Assembly (NCBI RefSeq): GCF_020520425.1
Contig: NC_079492.1
Span: 39,373,542 to 39,437,541 of the forward strand
Reading direction: 5' to 3'
DNA length: 64,000 nt
Source of the DNA: Spinacia oleracea
Taxonomy: Eukaryota; Streptophyta; Magnoliopsida; Caryophyllales; Amaranthaceae
Below the pieces are notes generated by a model, which saw only the letters and a list, made by a program, of their open reading frames with translations, was not told the origin of the DNA and searched no databases. A program made the translations under genes and the position numbers. This document shows, one piece after another, positions 46,862-57,892 of the stretch (position 1 is the stretch's first letter; the number at the start of each line of letters is the position of its first letter).

Positions 46862-48279
46862 ATGTCTGATGCATCTGATAGCCAAAACCTTAGTAGCTCG
46901 GGCGCTAAAAGCGTTTCCTCTGCTTCCTATGTTACCTCTTCTCCCTCCTCTGTCTCTTTATCTTCTGATGAGGAGACTCGGGCTTCTGCTGAGCACAGAA
47001 CCAAATCAATGCATGATGTTTTGTCTCGCTCTGTGCCTGTTGTGATTCCTTTGTCCTCTGACGATGAATCCTCTGGGGAGGAGCCGCCCCCCCCAGATGC
47101 GGGTGATTCTGGGTGTCCTGACTCTACGGCCGACCTGTCCCCATCTTTACGTCAAACTCTTAGGGAGATGCGCCATGATTATCTGTCGCGGATAGTTAGG
47201 ATAAATCCGCCGTCCAATGTCCCCCCAGGGCTTGATGTTCAGCCTCTGTCTGAACAGGCCTGGTTAGATGATTTTGAACAGCTTGCTGGAGCTAATGAGT
47301 CTGAACTGTCTTTGCGTGTTTACAGACGCCGGGAATCTATTTTTCGTTCTATGATGGCCAACCATGTCACTATTTCCGTGGGTGGGCAAGCTGGTGGGGA
47401 GGATATTTTGGCCCAGGTGAATGAGATGAGGCCTTTTCCCAACTACGTGGAAGAGAATGTCGTTCCTGGGGATTCGACACCCTACCTTTCTGAAGCCTCT
47501 GCTTTTGGTCCCTTACACGCGAAGCTGAACACTAAGTGGACTGATGATGCGCGAAAAGAGAATCACGCTGTTGTTGGTAAAGAGTTTTATGGTCTGCCTG
47601 ATGGTTATCGACTCATCGTGCCAGACGATGATGCTCGGATTACTCATCCACCAGAGGGGTGCATAGGCGTTTATGCCTATAGTCTGGATTTTGGTCTGCG
47701 CTTTCCTCTGGATCCTACCCTGGTGAAGATTCTTCGTGCCTTCAACGTTTGCTTAGCTCAGCTCCATCCCTTCGCTGTTCGTACTTTGATCAGCTATATT
47801 TGGGTCTGCCGGTTTTTGGAGTTTCCTGAGACCCTTTCTCTCTGCAAGCGAGTCCATCATCTGCGCAACAGCGGTACTGGGAACAAGATTGGCTGGTTTT
47901 CCATCTATTGCAATCGTGGAAGATTGACCTGCCATGGGATGCCTACTGGCCAAAAGGAGTGGAAGGATAGGTTTTACTGGCTCGCTGTCCCTGCTGACTT
48001 TCCTGTTGCTCGGGGCTTTGTTAGACCTCGGACTCGGCTAGAGGGAGTCGAGATTTTGGATGGTGCTGTCTTGGAGGAGAGGGCTTTTGAGCATTTTTCA
48101 TCTGAGCCCAAGTTTAATGCTGCTGGTAAAGAGGTTGGGCGGTTGCCTCGTGTTTGGCTTCCGCATTCAAGTTATGTTCTGCGGAATGACGTGCTGTCCG
48201 CTATGTTTCTTTGTTCTACTCACCCTCAAGGTTAGTTCTGTGTTACTTTTTCACTTCACGTTTTCTTTTCTCTTTGTGC

Positions 48280-48331
<52 letters not shown>

Positions 48332-49994
48332 TACTCCTTTTTTTTTTTTTTTGTTTTAGGTCGTCAATTCTTGAATCTTGAGGAATTGGGTGTTCGGGCT
48401 GATGGCTCTTTCATCTGCGCTGCTCCCCCCGATCCTGCTGCGAATGGGTATCAAATTTTGGCTGACCAAATAGAGGGCAGCAGGAGAAGTTCTACACGCC
48501 GTTCTGGTCGGGGTGGCGGTTCTGGGATCGTTCCCCGAGTGTCTCGAGTGGTTTCCTCTACAAACACTGGTTCTGCGAGCACTCCTATTCGTCGAGGGCA
48601 GACCTCTCGCGGAGCTTCCCATCGTGGTGCTCTGTCAGGCTCTCGTCGTGACCGAGCCGATTTCGAGGCTGGGCTCGCAGCTCCGACAGAGGATGCAGGC
48701 CATGATTTTGGGGAGGTGGCTGGTGAGGTATGTGACCAGCCAGGTTGTTCGGGCTCTGCGTCGGAGCCTGTGGATATCGAAGCTGAGGAGCCACCTTTTG
48801 TTCAGCGTCCTGGGAAACAACCTAGGTTTGATAGCGGAGCTGAGCAACTTCGAGCCTCCCCTTCTGCGGCTGATCCCCATCGTAGCAACACTTCTGGTAG
48901 CTCTCTTCGACAGTTTTTGGAGCACGAGCTTCAAGGAAGTGATCTGGCTGCTGATGATCTTGACCTGCATATCACGGGTCGGCATAAGGAGTTTGTTGAG
49001 AAAGAATTTCTCGACATTCGTCCCCAGGCCGACCCCGAGCTGGCTGCTATCTTCTCTGGTCCTGCTGCTTTGGATCGTACTTTTGTCCCGCGCTGGGATG
49101 TGTCCGAGTCAGAAAGCTTATATGGGAACTACCCTGAGAAAGGCGGGACGCTTGCCCTGAGGATGTTAAGAGGTCTGCAGTTGCCCAGCGACCTGCCGAA
49201 AGAGCGTTTGTATACTCCTGGGGCGAATGCCTGCCAGAAGGTCATGGAGGTATACTTGGTTTACTTCTCTTCTCCTTTGGTACATTGGTTCGTTTCTTTT
49301 GTTATGCACCAACTTATAATGCTTGTCTCTTTTTCTGTGTTCTTAGTGTGGCAACGCTGTTCGTGAGTTGACAGAAGTCTTCATAGTCTACCAGAAACGA
49401 CTTGCTGCCAACGTTGCTCACATAGAGGCCCAAAAGAAGAGAATTGAGGAGCTCACTGCTGATCTGGAGTTATCTTCGACTTGTCTTACTTCGGCTAATG
49501 ATCAATTGAAGCTTGTTACTGAAGAGCGTGATCAGCTGCAGGCTAGCTTTTCTCAGGCCCAAATTGATCTGGTCACCGGACAGCAGAAAATTGAGGCTCT
49601 CCAGCAAGACTTTCTCTCTGTTGAGCAGTCTCATGACAATGAGATGGCCCAACTGCAGAACTCCATCGAAGATCAGCTTGCGGCTGCCGTTCGCGACTTC
49701 CGTCGGTCAGATGAGCAGTATGCTCTGCGCACTCAGAGCTATGATGGCGGGTGGAAGGCTGCTTCGCTAATAGTGCAAGAGAAGCATCCTGATCTTGACT
49801 GGTCTCCAATCGAAGCTGCTTGGTTGGCTGGGCTCCATGTTGAGCTTTTGAGAAAGAAGAGGGAGGCCGAGCAAGCGTCTCTAGCTGCGGGCGGTGCGGT
49901 GCCAGAAGATGATGGGGTGCCTGATCATTGTGTTGAGAATGTTCACCCTGGGGAATTGCCTCTGTCTGATGCTGAAGATGATGTTGGGCAATAA
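46862..49994 (+). CDS. Spliced antisense ORF protein of a Tat-like element, about 968 aa
   Basis: Three exons are supported by frame and splice sites: 46862-48230, 48360-49249 and 49347-49994 (introns gttagt...ttttag and gtatac...tcttag), which join without frame loss. Exon 1 has a Ser-rich acidic start. It then has a domain like the putative gypsy-type transposon family (YAYSLDFGLRFPLDP, then AQLHPFAVRTLISYIWVCRF and an FYWLAVP segment). Exon 2 is Ser/Arg/Gly-rich. Exon 3 is a long coiled coil (KKRIEELTADLELSS...ERDQLQASFSQAQ). The role of these proteins is unknown; no catalytic motif is seen. The start at 46862 is preferred over 46823 because it follows ttcataATGTCTGATG and matches the acidic N-terminus. 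The frame is open over all exons, implying a recent insertion. Confidence 0.75.
48283..48328 (+). repeat. 46-base T run in intron 1
   Basis: It lies in the first intron of the antisense ORF, followed by a shorter T run (48338-48352) and the ttttag acceptor. Together they make an extreme polypyrimidine tract. Confidence 0.9.
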
Positions 49995-50076
49995 TGGCAC
50001 AGGCGGCTGTCCCCATGTTCATCTTGCACTACCTCAGCCAATGCGTAGTTTATTTTCTGGTTGTTTTTGTCCTTTT

Positions 50077-51180
50077 AAGTTTGAGAGGAACTTGTGTTTG
50101 AGAGATTATTGTAATCGAGGTATTACTATAATAAAAGGAATTCTCTTCTTGATTAGTGTCAAGAAGTTTTCACAATTATTGTTATTTTCTTTTCTATTCT
50201 CAGTTCCTTGATTGTTTCTAAGTTCCGCAAGAAACTTTACCAAAGTTCCAATTACAATTCACCCTCCCCCCCCTCTTGTGCGTGTTCCTACTGGAATAAC
50301 ATAGTTGAATTAGGTAGCCACACATAAAGATTTAATCTATTTTTTTGTTTTTAGTTTATTATGTCGCGTAATGCAAACTTGAAAAGCATGTTATTTTTGG
50401 CAGAAAAAGTTGACTTAAAGTTTGCATGATGCGACGTAATAAACATAACTTCTTGGTAATGGGCCCAGCACGAACCTAACCCGCCTTTTTTCTGTTCACC
50501 TTATTTCCACTTATTTCAGGAAAAAAAATTATGTTCAGATAAGTTCAGTTAAGTTAAGATAAGTTCAGATAACATAAAATCATGAAAAATAAGGGATGAC
50601 CAACAGACCAAGTATAATTTATAACTAAAATAAGTTTTGATAAGTTGTAAATAAGTTCTGACAAGTTCATGTTAGATAAGTTTAGTTCAAATAAGTTCAG
50701 TAAAATAAGTGAAAATCATGTGAATAGAACGCAACGTTAATCAGATCTTGTATTAAACCAGTAGGGTAGTCGGTAAAAGTCAAGAATATATGTGTGTTTC
50801 TTGTTTTCAATTCCGGCACTCAAATTCTCGCAGAAACACAAACACATGGTAACAATGTTTAGTCTGTATCTACCATATGTTGATAAACTTGTTTTCCATC
50901 CTTTCTTCCTCCCTGCAATCTTACTCTTTGTAATCTTGTACTATAAGAGTTTCTCTTCAAATTCCGGCAGCAGCAAAAATAATGCCAAAATCTTACCACC
51001 CTCACCACCGAAACTGCCAATCATAGGGAACCTCCACCAGGTAGGTCTGTTACCACACCGTTCTCTTCAATCACTGTCTCAGAAATACGGCAAGCTGATG
51101 TTGCTCAAAATGGGCAGCAAACCAACCCTTGTGGTATCATCTGTAGATGCAGCCAGAGAAATCATGAGGACCAATGATGT
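50077..51180 (+). repeat. Second copy of the 1,104-bp direct repeat
   Basis: Matches 44234-45337. It begins inside the Sirevirus LTR (aagtttgagagg) and continues into the intact P450. The preceding insert ends ...gtcctttt. Confidence 0.92.
50302..50845 (+). promoter_or_regulatory. P450 upstream region with hairpin and GATAAG repeats
   Basis: The region begins just after an LTR remnant (50077-50301, followed by TAGTT). At 50354-50444 are 27-bp inverted arms (gtttattatgtcgcgtaatg / cgacgtaataaac) over a 37-bp spacer, perhaps a tiny MITE. From 50530 to 50705 the strings ataagttcag and gataagtt recur many times; GATAAG is the I-box core found in light-regulated plant promoters, but its role here is unproven. 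A TATA-like aatatatgtg lies near 50786, 60 bp before the ATG. Confidence 0.45.
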
Positions 51181-52502
51181 GAACTTCAGTAACAGGCCTA
51201 AATTACGCGTTGCTAGTAGGCTCTTCAGCAACGGTAAAGACGTGGCTTTTGCTCCTTACGGAGATTATTGGAGACAGATGAAGAGTATGTGTGTTATGCA
51301 GCTCTTAAGTAACAAAAAAGTTGAATCGTTTCGAAGAATAAGAGAAGAAGTGACTCTTCTAGTGGTTGAAAAGTTGAACAGATCATCTTCTTCAGTGGTT
51401 AATCTGACGGAAATAGTTATGTCATATACATTTGATGTGATTTGCAGGGCATCATTTGGAAGGAAATATAGTAAGAATCATGATGGATATGGAGGTAACA
51501 ACAATTTTGAGGATAGCATGAGTGAAGCTATGAAGCTGCTTGGGACATTTTTTTTGGGAGATTTTGTACCCGGTCTTAGTTGGATAGACCGACTGACCGG
51601 TTTGGAAGGTCGATTGGAGAAAGTTGCACAACAGTTAGACTCATTTCTTGAAAAGGCAATACATGAAGAACAAATTCATCTAAACACTAAGACAAATATT
51701 GAGGATAAAAGTTTTGTGGACATTTTACTTGAAGTTGGTATGAATAACAGAGATGGTCTTTCACTTGACAGTATCAAAGCTGTTGTATTGGTAAGTGGTT
51801 ATAATTTATAAACATATACTATGGATCGTTTACCTCCGTTTCATTTTAATTAATTCGCTTTATAATGTTGTTTACATTGTGCAGGATATGTTTGCTGCAG
51901 GGATTGACACAATTTACACACTTGTAGAATGGGTGATATTGGAGCTACTTAGGCATCCAGAAAAAATGAGACAAGTAGAGGAAGAGGTAAGAAAACAAAT
52001 GAAGGGGAAAGGTCGGAGGGTAAATGATGATGATTTGAAGGATCTAATTTATTTAAAAGCTGTGATTAAGGAAGCACTTAGGATGCACCCTGCTGTTCCT
52101 TTACTGGTGTTTCGAGAGGCATTGCAGGACACCAAAGTAAATGGTTTCGATATCGATGCAGGAACACTAGTGATCATCAATGCATGGGCAATCCAGAACG
52201 ATCCTATATTTTGGGAAGAACCAGGGGAGTTTCGTCCAGAAAGGTTCCTGAATGATGGAAGTTCATCATCATTTGATTTCAAAGGACAAGATTTTCAATA
52301 TATTCCTTTTGGATCAGGAAGAAGAAGTTGTCCAGGGATATCATTTGGCATAGCTAATGCTGAGCTTATGATCGCGACTCTCTTGTTCGAGTTTGACTTG
52401 AAATTGCCTGATTGTGAAATGTTAAACATGACTGAAATCGCTGGCATCACAGTTCGGAGGCGGGACCCTCTTATGATCATTGCAGCTCCTCGTGCTTTCT
52501 GA
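50846..52502 (+). CDS. Cytochrome P450, CYP71 clan (CYP71A-like), intact
   Basis: This is a haem monooxygenase of the endoplasmic reticulum that would use NADPH-P450 reductase to oxidise a small lipophilic metabolite; the substrate is unknown. Exon 1 is 50846-51790 and exon 2 is 51885-52502 (phase-0 intron gtaagt...tgcag at the canonical CYP71 place), giving 520 aa. An N-terminal membrane anchor ([14 protein letters not shown]) is followed by the [12 protein letters not shown] hinge. The I-helix has AAGIDTI (Thr324), where AGTDTT is usual. ExxR is EALR (378-381), the PERF motif is FRPERF (431-436), and the haem loop is PFGSGRRSCPG with Cys464. The ATG at 50846 is chosen because the upstream in-frame ATG (50792) would put polar residues before the anchor. 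Parts are duplicated at 26060 and 45003. Confidence 0.93.
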
Positions 52503-54417
52503 ATAGACATTCATTTTCAACTCCATTATCATCCTCCTTAATTTTATATTTCCATCAGGGTTATTTTATAATAAGACGTACGATGTATTTTTTAAGTCGC
52601 TATGTATTTTGTTGCTTTTTAGCCTATCATGGATTCATGGTGATTTCATCGTACTACGTATTTTGTTTTTGTCTGTTGTACGTTACTTTCTTCAAATAAC
52701 ATTTTATTTGTCTTATAATATTGTTGATGTTGTCATTATCACGACCAATATTCCTTACTGTTTTTATTAATTTGTTACGGAGTACTATTGTAATTTTTAT
52801 AGTCTATGTATTAATTTGCAGCTATATATCCTGATGGTGGTTATGGTTTCATCGTACTACTCCATGTGTTTTTTATTGTTGTTATTTTCTTCAATTAATA
52901 TTTTATTTAAGTGTTTTATAGTATTATTGATGTTGTCATCATCATGATCACTACAGGTTTGTCATGTACTCCTTCCGTTTTATAATATTCCTACTTTTTT
53001 TTATTATTATTATTATATACTGTCTCCAAACAATACCCCTTCATTTTTAAATATTAGTCCTAACTCGTTTCAACTCAATATTTAAATGTTAACTAGTGTG
53101 TGGCCCGGACGATGCCCCGATTGCTACATTGAATAGCTAAAATTTTAGAATTTTCTTAAACCTGATATTTGATAAAATACATGTATACCATAAAGTGAAA
53201 AGCCTCCATCCAGTTCGTCAAATACATAAACACACTAAGTCGTTTATCATGGGAAATAATTTTTCAATTACATCTTACAATTTGTATAATTTGTTTTCTA
53301 GTGGAACTAAGTGATTCAAATTAATAAACACCAAATTAGATGTATACAGCCATGCAAAGCATTTATGTAGTTGATGCTTATGAGACTTAAGACATCATGT
53401 TTATTCATGGTTGTCCTAATTCTTTAATATTGTTTTTTTCCCAAAATAGTCGATAGAAAATAAAAAGTTACATAAAAATTTAGTTGTTTTAGACTTCATT
53501 TTAACATTCATTTATAAATTAATGTGAAGAGATAAACCACAATTAGTTATTGGTAAAGATGGTAATGAGAGTTATCATCCACACTTGAGGTCTAGAGTTC
53601 GAACCTTGTTGTACGTGTTGATTTTTGGTTGTTTATGATATGCCATTCATTTGGTGAGTGAATGATGTGGCGCAAAGGAAAGAGTACTACGTGGCACATA
53701 GACATTTTTCTCAACGCCTTTTAAACATTAAGACGAACAACATAAGATCTCACATGAATATGTTTTGAAGTATATATATATTGGAAATAAATTAGAAGAT
53801 TCTCTTCAATTGTGAATAGTGTCAAGATTACAAAATGGACTAATATTCGAGAATAAAGGGAGTATTTTAATCATTTAGTTTTAATTTTGCAAAAAATTTA
53901 AAAATGTGATATTTATAAATTTTACACTAAAAGAAATCAATGATATCCCACAAGTTCGTATTTTAATTTTGTATACTACTAATTACGATTGTTTTTAAAC
54001 TTTAACAATATAAATAGTAAATACGAAAACATTATAGAATGGACGAAGTACTCCACATTCCATCGTTCGTAAAGTCTGCAAGTGTTTATGGTTTAGGACC
54101 TACCGTAGGTAGTTTAGTTTTCAATTCATTGTTAATTTTCGGATATTCATATAATATTTTTGATTATTTAGTACGCACATTATTTACAAAAAATTTGTAC
54201 TTCCCTTGCACTGAAGAATACTAGGAAAATAAAATTGAGAGTACAATTTAAATAAGTTGTTAAAAAAAAAAAAAACAATCCATTAAGTTAGGAAATTAAT
54301 TTTACAAGTAGTAATAGATCGAGCTTCATTAAAATTATAGGTAATAAATTTCACCAAAATCTTTTAGTGGGAAAATTTAATATATGTTAGATCATAGAAA
54401 TAAGGAAAAGTTATTTT
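52503..54417. other. P450 3' flank, AT-rich, no gene
   Basis: Short repeats (ggtttcatcgtactac twice near 52640 and 52840; tgatgttgtcatcatca) occur in the first 450 bp. Near 52970 gtactccttccgttttata and near 53860 aaagggagta look like ends of a decayed Stowaway or other TIR element, not strong enough to call. No gene seen. Confidence 0.5.
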
Positions 54418-54696
54418 CACTACAAGAATTTGTATCTTTAACGACAACCTAATTACGACGGGTCAAAAATCCCGTCGCAAAAGCCTTTTGCGACGGGGCT
54501 AACAACCAAACAATGATGGGAATAACCGTCGCAAATGTCTTTTACGACGGGTTTACGCCGAATTTACGACGGGATTACTATTAACGACGGCCCCCTTTTA
54601 TAACGGGTTCGCGACAGGAAATCCCGTCGCTAATTAACGATTATTGGCCTTTCGGGACGGGATTTCCCGTTGTTAATAGTACAATTTCTTGTAGTG
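54418..54696. mobile_element. Small CACTA-type MITE
   Basis: The ends are CACTACAAGAA and TTCTTGTAGTG with TTT on both sides, and the length is 279 bp. The interior is full of cgacggg/cccgtcg repeats, like subterminal repeats of CACTA elements. No coding capacity. Confidence 0.88.
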
Positions 54697-54699
54697 TTT

Positions 54700-55190
54700 T
54701 TACACCTAAACAAATATAATATTTTTTTACTACCTAAACTAAAACTTTTATTTTAAAACCTAATAAAAAATTAAAACTTATTTTTTACCACCCGAAATTG
54801 AAAAATAGATGAAACCGTTGTGTGGAGGGCCACAATAATGGTTATATTTCTGATATTTTTTTCTTCTTTCACGATTTCATGTATTTAACTTCCATCTCTT
54901 GCCATGCTTCCTTCTCTTCTATGAATTCACAAAAATTTTCATCTTATTAATTCACAAGGCTGACTAATTCAATTTCAATAAAGAGAGGAGGGTGAAGAAG
55001 TTAACGAAAATCGCAGAGAAATTGAAGTAGTGAGCTACACATAACGATTTTATATATATTTCCGTTTTCAGGTGGTAAAAAACAAGTTTTAATTCTTATT
55101 TACTCCGTAGGTGGTAAAATACAAGTTTTAGTATTTTATGTGATACAAAACCATTTTTCTATTTATCTAGGTGGTAAAAATAATTTTGGT
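54700..55190. mobile_element. MITE-like element with ACCACCTAAA / aggtggtaaa ends
   Basis: It is homologous to 30995-31355 and continues further right with gtaggtggtaaaa and ctaggtggtaaaa, forming inverted ends with accaccc near the left. Family not recognised. Confidence 0.55.
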
Positions 55191-55201
55191 GAAAAATATT
55201 A

Positions 55202-55503
55202 ATCCCTGTGTCCCAAAACATTTGAATCTTTGACCGGCACATAATTTAATATAAAGTAATTAACTTATTATTAAATAGATGGTAGTTGATAATATGGTAT
55301 TTTTTTTTTAATACAGATAGGGGGTATTTGTCAACTTTTTAAAGGGGGTAAGGGCCGGGGTAGGGTGCATGGGACCACAAAATAACATGTGAAGGGAGTA
55401 GTTGATATAATATTAATAAAAGTTTACCATTAATAGAAATGGTCTAAGTAACCCGAGACGATTTTATAAGGAAAGTGGTGCAAGTATTCAGGGACAGAGG
55501 GAG
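55202..55503. mobile_element. Diverged Stowaway-type MITE
   Basis: The left end atccctgtgtccc and right end gggacagagggag are imperfect Stowaway inverted repeats flanked by ta. Length about 302 bp. Confidence 0.7.
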
Positions 55504-56146
55504 TAGAATAAAATCAACCAAAACACAACCTTCTTATTTAACTGGATAAATCATTTATTGGTGTGAATAAGGTACAAGAGCAATATAAATTACAAATGAG
55601 CTAAAAGAGGAGGTATTCTAATAATGAGTCTACAGCGAATGTCATGTACCGATATGTACCGGAAGTGATATGCACCGTTATGTATTATAAAATAATAATT
55701 AATTACTCCGTAATAATATAGATTGATTATTAAATGAACCTCCTTTCTAAAAAGCATGTATGCGTCTCTTTCCTTCAACTCCCCAACCTTTTCTCCCATT
55801 CTGCCTCATTTTCTCTACTAGTTTAAATGGCTGCCTCTCTCTTTCACTTCTTTTTCTTCTCTTCGGCAAGATTTTGGTTCCAATTAGGTCATATTCAATC
55901 TTTGACGCTTCACCCTAGACTAGATTTCAAAATATGAAAATTTGATTCCTAGCCTTGATATTTCTTCTGCGGATTGTTTGATCTCTATTCTATGCAATTA
56001 ATTGGATTTTAGTTATGAAATTAGGCTTTTTATTTAATTATATCATTTCAATAAGGGTCTGCTTATATTATTATGCTAATGGGGATTTTTTGCTGGTTGA
56101 CGAGATTCCGATTCAGGCAAACGCCTAATTTGCTTGGTATGTTATG
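55504..56146. other. Downstream flank of the prenyltransferase locus, no gene
   Basis: The first 110 bp match 21520-21610 in the broken copy. The remaining stretch, up to about 56485, is absent from that copy. No gene seen. Confidence 0.5.
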
Positions 56147-56639
56147 ATTTGCTACTATAATTGCAAAATTGCCATGATATGTTATGATTTGCTTGGTATT
56201 GATTTTTTAGTTGTTCAAAATACAAATGCAAAAGCGGCCTAATTTTCTGATGTTCTACTATAATCGCCATTTTTAGTTGTATAAAATGAGTAGATAACAC
56301 AGTATGCCGTAAATATGTATGATGTTAGGTTTCATCCCGGAACCTCCAACTATAACATTGATTTAAAAAGCTGCATAAATTTAATTAAATTAATAAATTG
56401 ATGTAGTACTTAGCGGTGCACGTCATTTATTTAACTAGTGGTAAATAGCGGTGCACGTCATTTATTGTAGAATTTTCGGTATTCATAACTGAGATCTTCT
56501 ACACAGATTTGACTCTCAGTCTTAACCACTGGCCCATGACATTATTGGTAACTGAATAAAACATTCATTGCATTGAATTTAAATATTAGAATGAAAAGGC
56601 AATCTAGTTAAGCTAAATTGGATTCCCATAAATGGACGT

Positions 56640-56785
56640 TATCATCATCATTATTATTATTATTTTTATTATTAAATAATAATAATAATAATAACGTTAC
56701 AAGCTTAACAAGCTATAAAGATCAAGTGAACTACAAGAAGTTGGAGGGGAGCCGAGATACAATCTGGGCTATTATTATAATTATC

Positions 56786-56862
<77 letters not shown>

Positions 56863-56902
56863 TTATTATTATTATTTTATTATTATTATTATTATTATTA
56901 AA
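56640..56902. repeat. ATT/TAT microsatellites
   Basis: Long (att)n runs lie around 56655-56692 and 56772-56902 with small interruptions, downstream of the prenyltransferase exon. The paired copy is at 60507-60765 with slightly different lengths. Confidence 0.93.
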
Positions 56903-56919
56903 CTAGAACAATTGATAGA

Positions 56920-57361
56920 TCACTTTCCGAATGTCCTTTCCCTTTGCTGAAAGGAGCGTAAGGCTTGGAGGAACTCAACTTCTCCAAAGTCAGGTGCACA
57001 AAGTTGGGTGAAATACAACTCAGACTGGGCCAGTTGCCACATCAAGTAATCACTGACACGTAGGCGACCACCGGTACGGATAAGCAGGTCAGGGTGAGAT
57101 GCACCACGAGTCCATAGCTCTTGATCAAACAAGACCTCGTCGATGGAATTGGGTTCAATCAACCCAGCCTTGACCTTTTCACAAATGCTCCTTGTAGCTT
57201 CCAATATATCTCTTGTCCCAGAATAACATACTGCTAACATCAACTCTAACTGCCTTGTGTCCTTTTTTATCATCGTTTCATCTTCCACTTGTTTTATTAT
57301 GTTTTGCAATGATTTTGGTAGTAGCCACCTTTCTCCTATAATTCTCACTCTTATACCTTTC
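56920..57361 (-). pseudogene. Duplicated last exon of the cis-prenyltransferase
   Basis: It encodes the C-terminal half, KGIRVRIIGERW to RERTFGK and stop, with splice acceptor ctacag. It differs from the copy at 60783-61224 at one residue (ELYF here, ELYS there). Upstream on its strand comes the inserted envelope-like gene and not the rest of the gene, so it is an orphan exon. If the transcript of the parent gene ran through, it could in principle be spliced as an alternative last exon. Confidence 0.9.
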
Positions 57362-57892
57362 CTGTAGTTTCATAACCATCATGTACGTATATGTTAATGA
57401 ATTTGCATAGCAAAATGATAAAAGTCACAACTTGCTACAAAATATTAATGTGGTAAATACGACATGTCATACTGACGTGCCATGTATTTAAATTGCAAAG
57501 TAAAGAATTTTAACATTTACAATATTATTAAAATTAATGAGAAGGGGAAGAAATCTTTAATATCTAATTAATGTGCAAATTGCATATGTACATAATTATT
57601 ACTTTTCTGAAAAATATGTATATGGGAAGTGAAAAAAAATTCCTTTACATAATTTTTATAGGAAATAAAAAATAAATAAATTACATTCACATAATTTTTA
57701 TACTTTATAGGGGAAAATAATTAAAAGAAAAAAGGTACACCCTCTATTTACTTTTTTTAAGTACACATACAAAAGTATATTACGAAATATTATATTATAA
57801 TTCTATTTTCAGTTTTTGATTTACGAGATAAAAGAAAAAAAAATATTTACTATAAGCATAATAAAAATATTTACTATAAGCATAATAAAAAT

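Larger units (their letters stand above)
45338..50076 (-). mobile_element. Inserted 3' part of a Tat-like gypsy element (reverse), with antisense ORF
   Basis: The left part reads on the minus strand as the 3' part of an LTR: TATA box ctataaatagc (complement near 45549-45560), then a leader, ending ...ggaacaaca at the border. The right part carries a spliced plus-strand ORF (46862-49994), i.e. antisense to the LTR, the arrangement known for extra antisense ORFs in Tat elements. It has no gag, pol or second LTR. Fills the gap between the two 1,104-bp repeats. Confidence 0.65.
56147..57892. repeat. First copy of a 1.7-kb direct repeat (prenyltransferase last exon)
   Basis: It matches 60016-61735 with very few differences: ATT-repeat length, ctagtgg/ttagtgg, gaaatac/ggaatac, and a missing t. 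At its right end is a second copy of a ~24-bp unit (tttactataagcataataaaaa) that the other repeat does not have. It contains the exon copy 56920-57361. Confidence 0.93.

Noticed and set aside
50792..50845. Upstream ATG of the P450 frame
   Set aside because: It would put a charged stretch (SQKHKH) before the membrane anchor; the ATG at 50846 gives a normal P450 N-terminus.
52966..53875. Possible Stowaway or larger TIR element
   Set aside because: Only weak, mismatched ends (ctccttccgtttta / aaagggag) and no clear duplication.
54039..54224. 61-codon ORF downstream of the P450
   Set aside because: Short, AT-rich, no motif and no splice or promoter context.
56618..56950. ORF with long isoleucine runs
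   Set aside because: Translation of an ATT microsatellite; not a gene.
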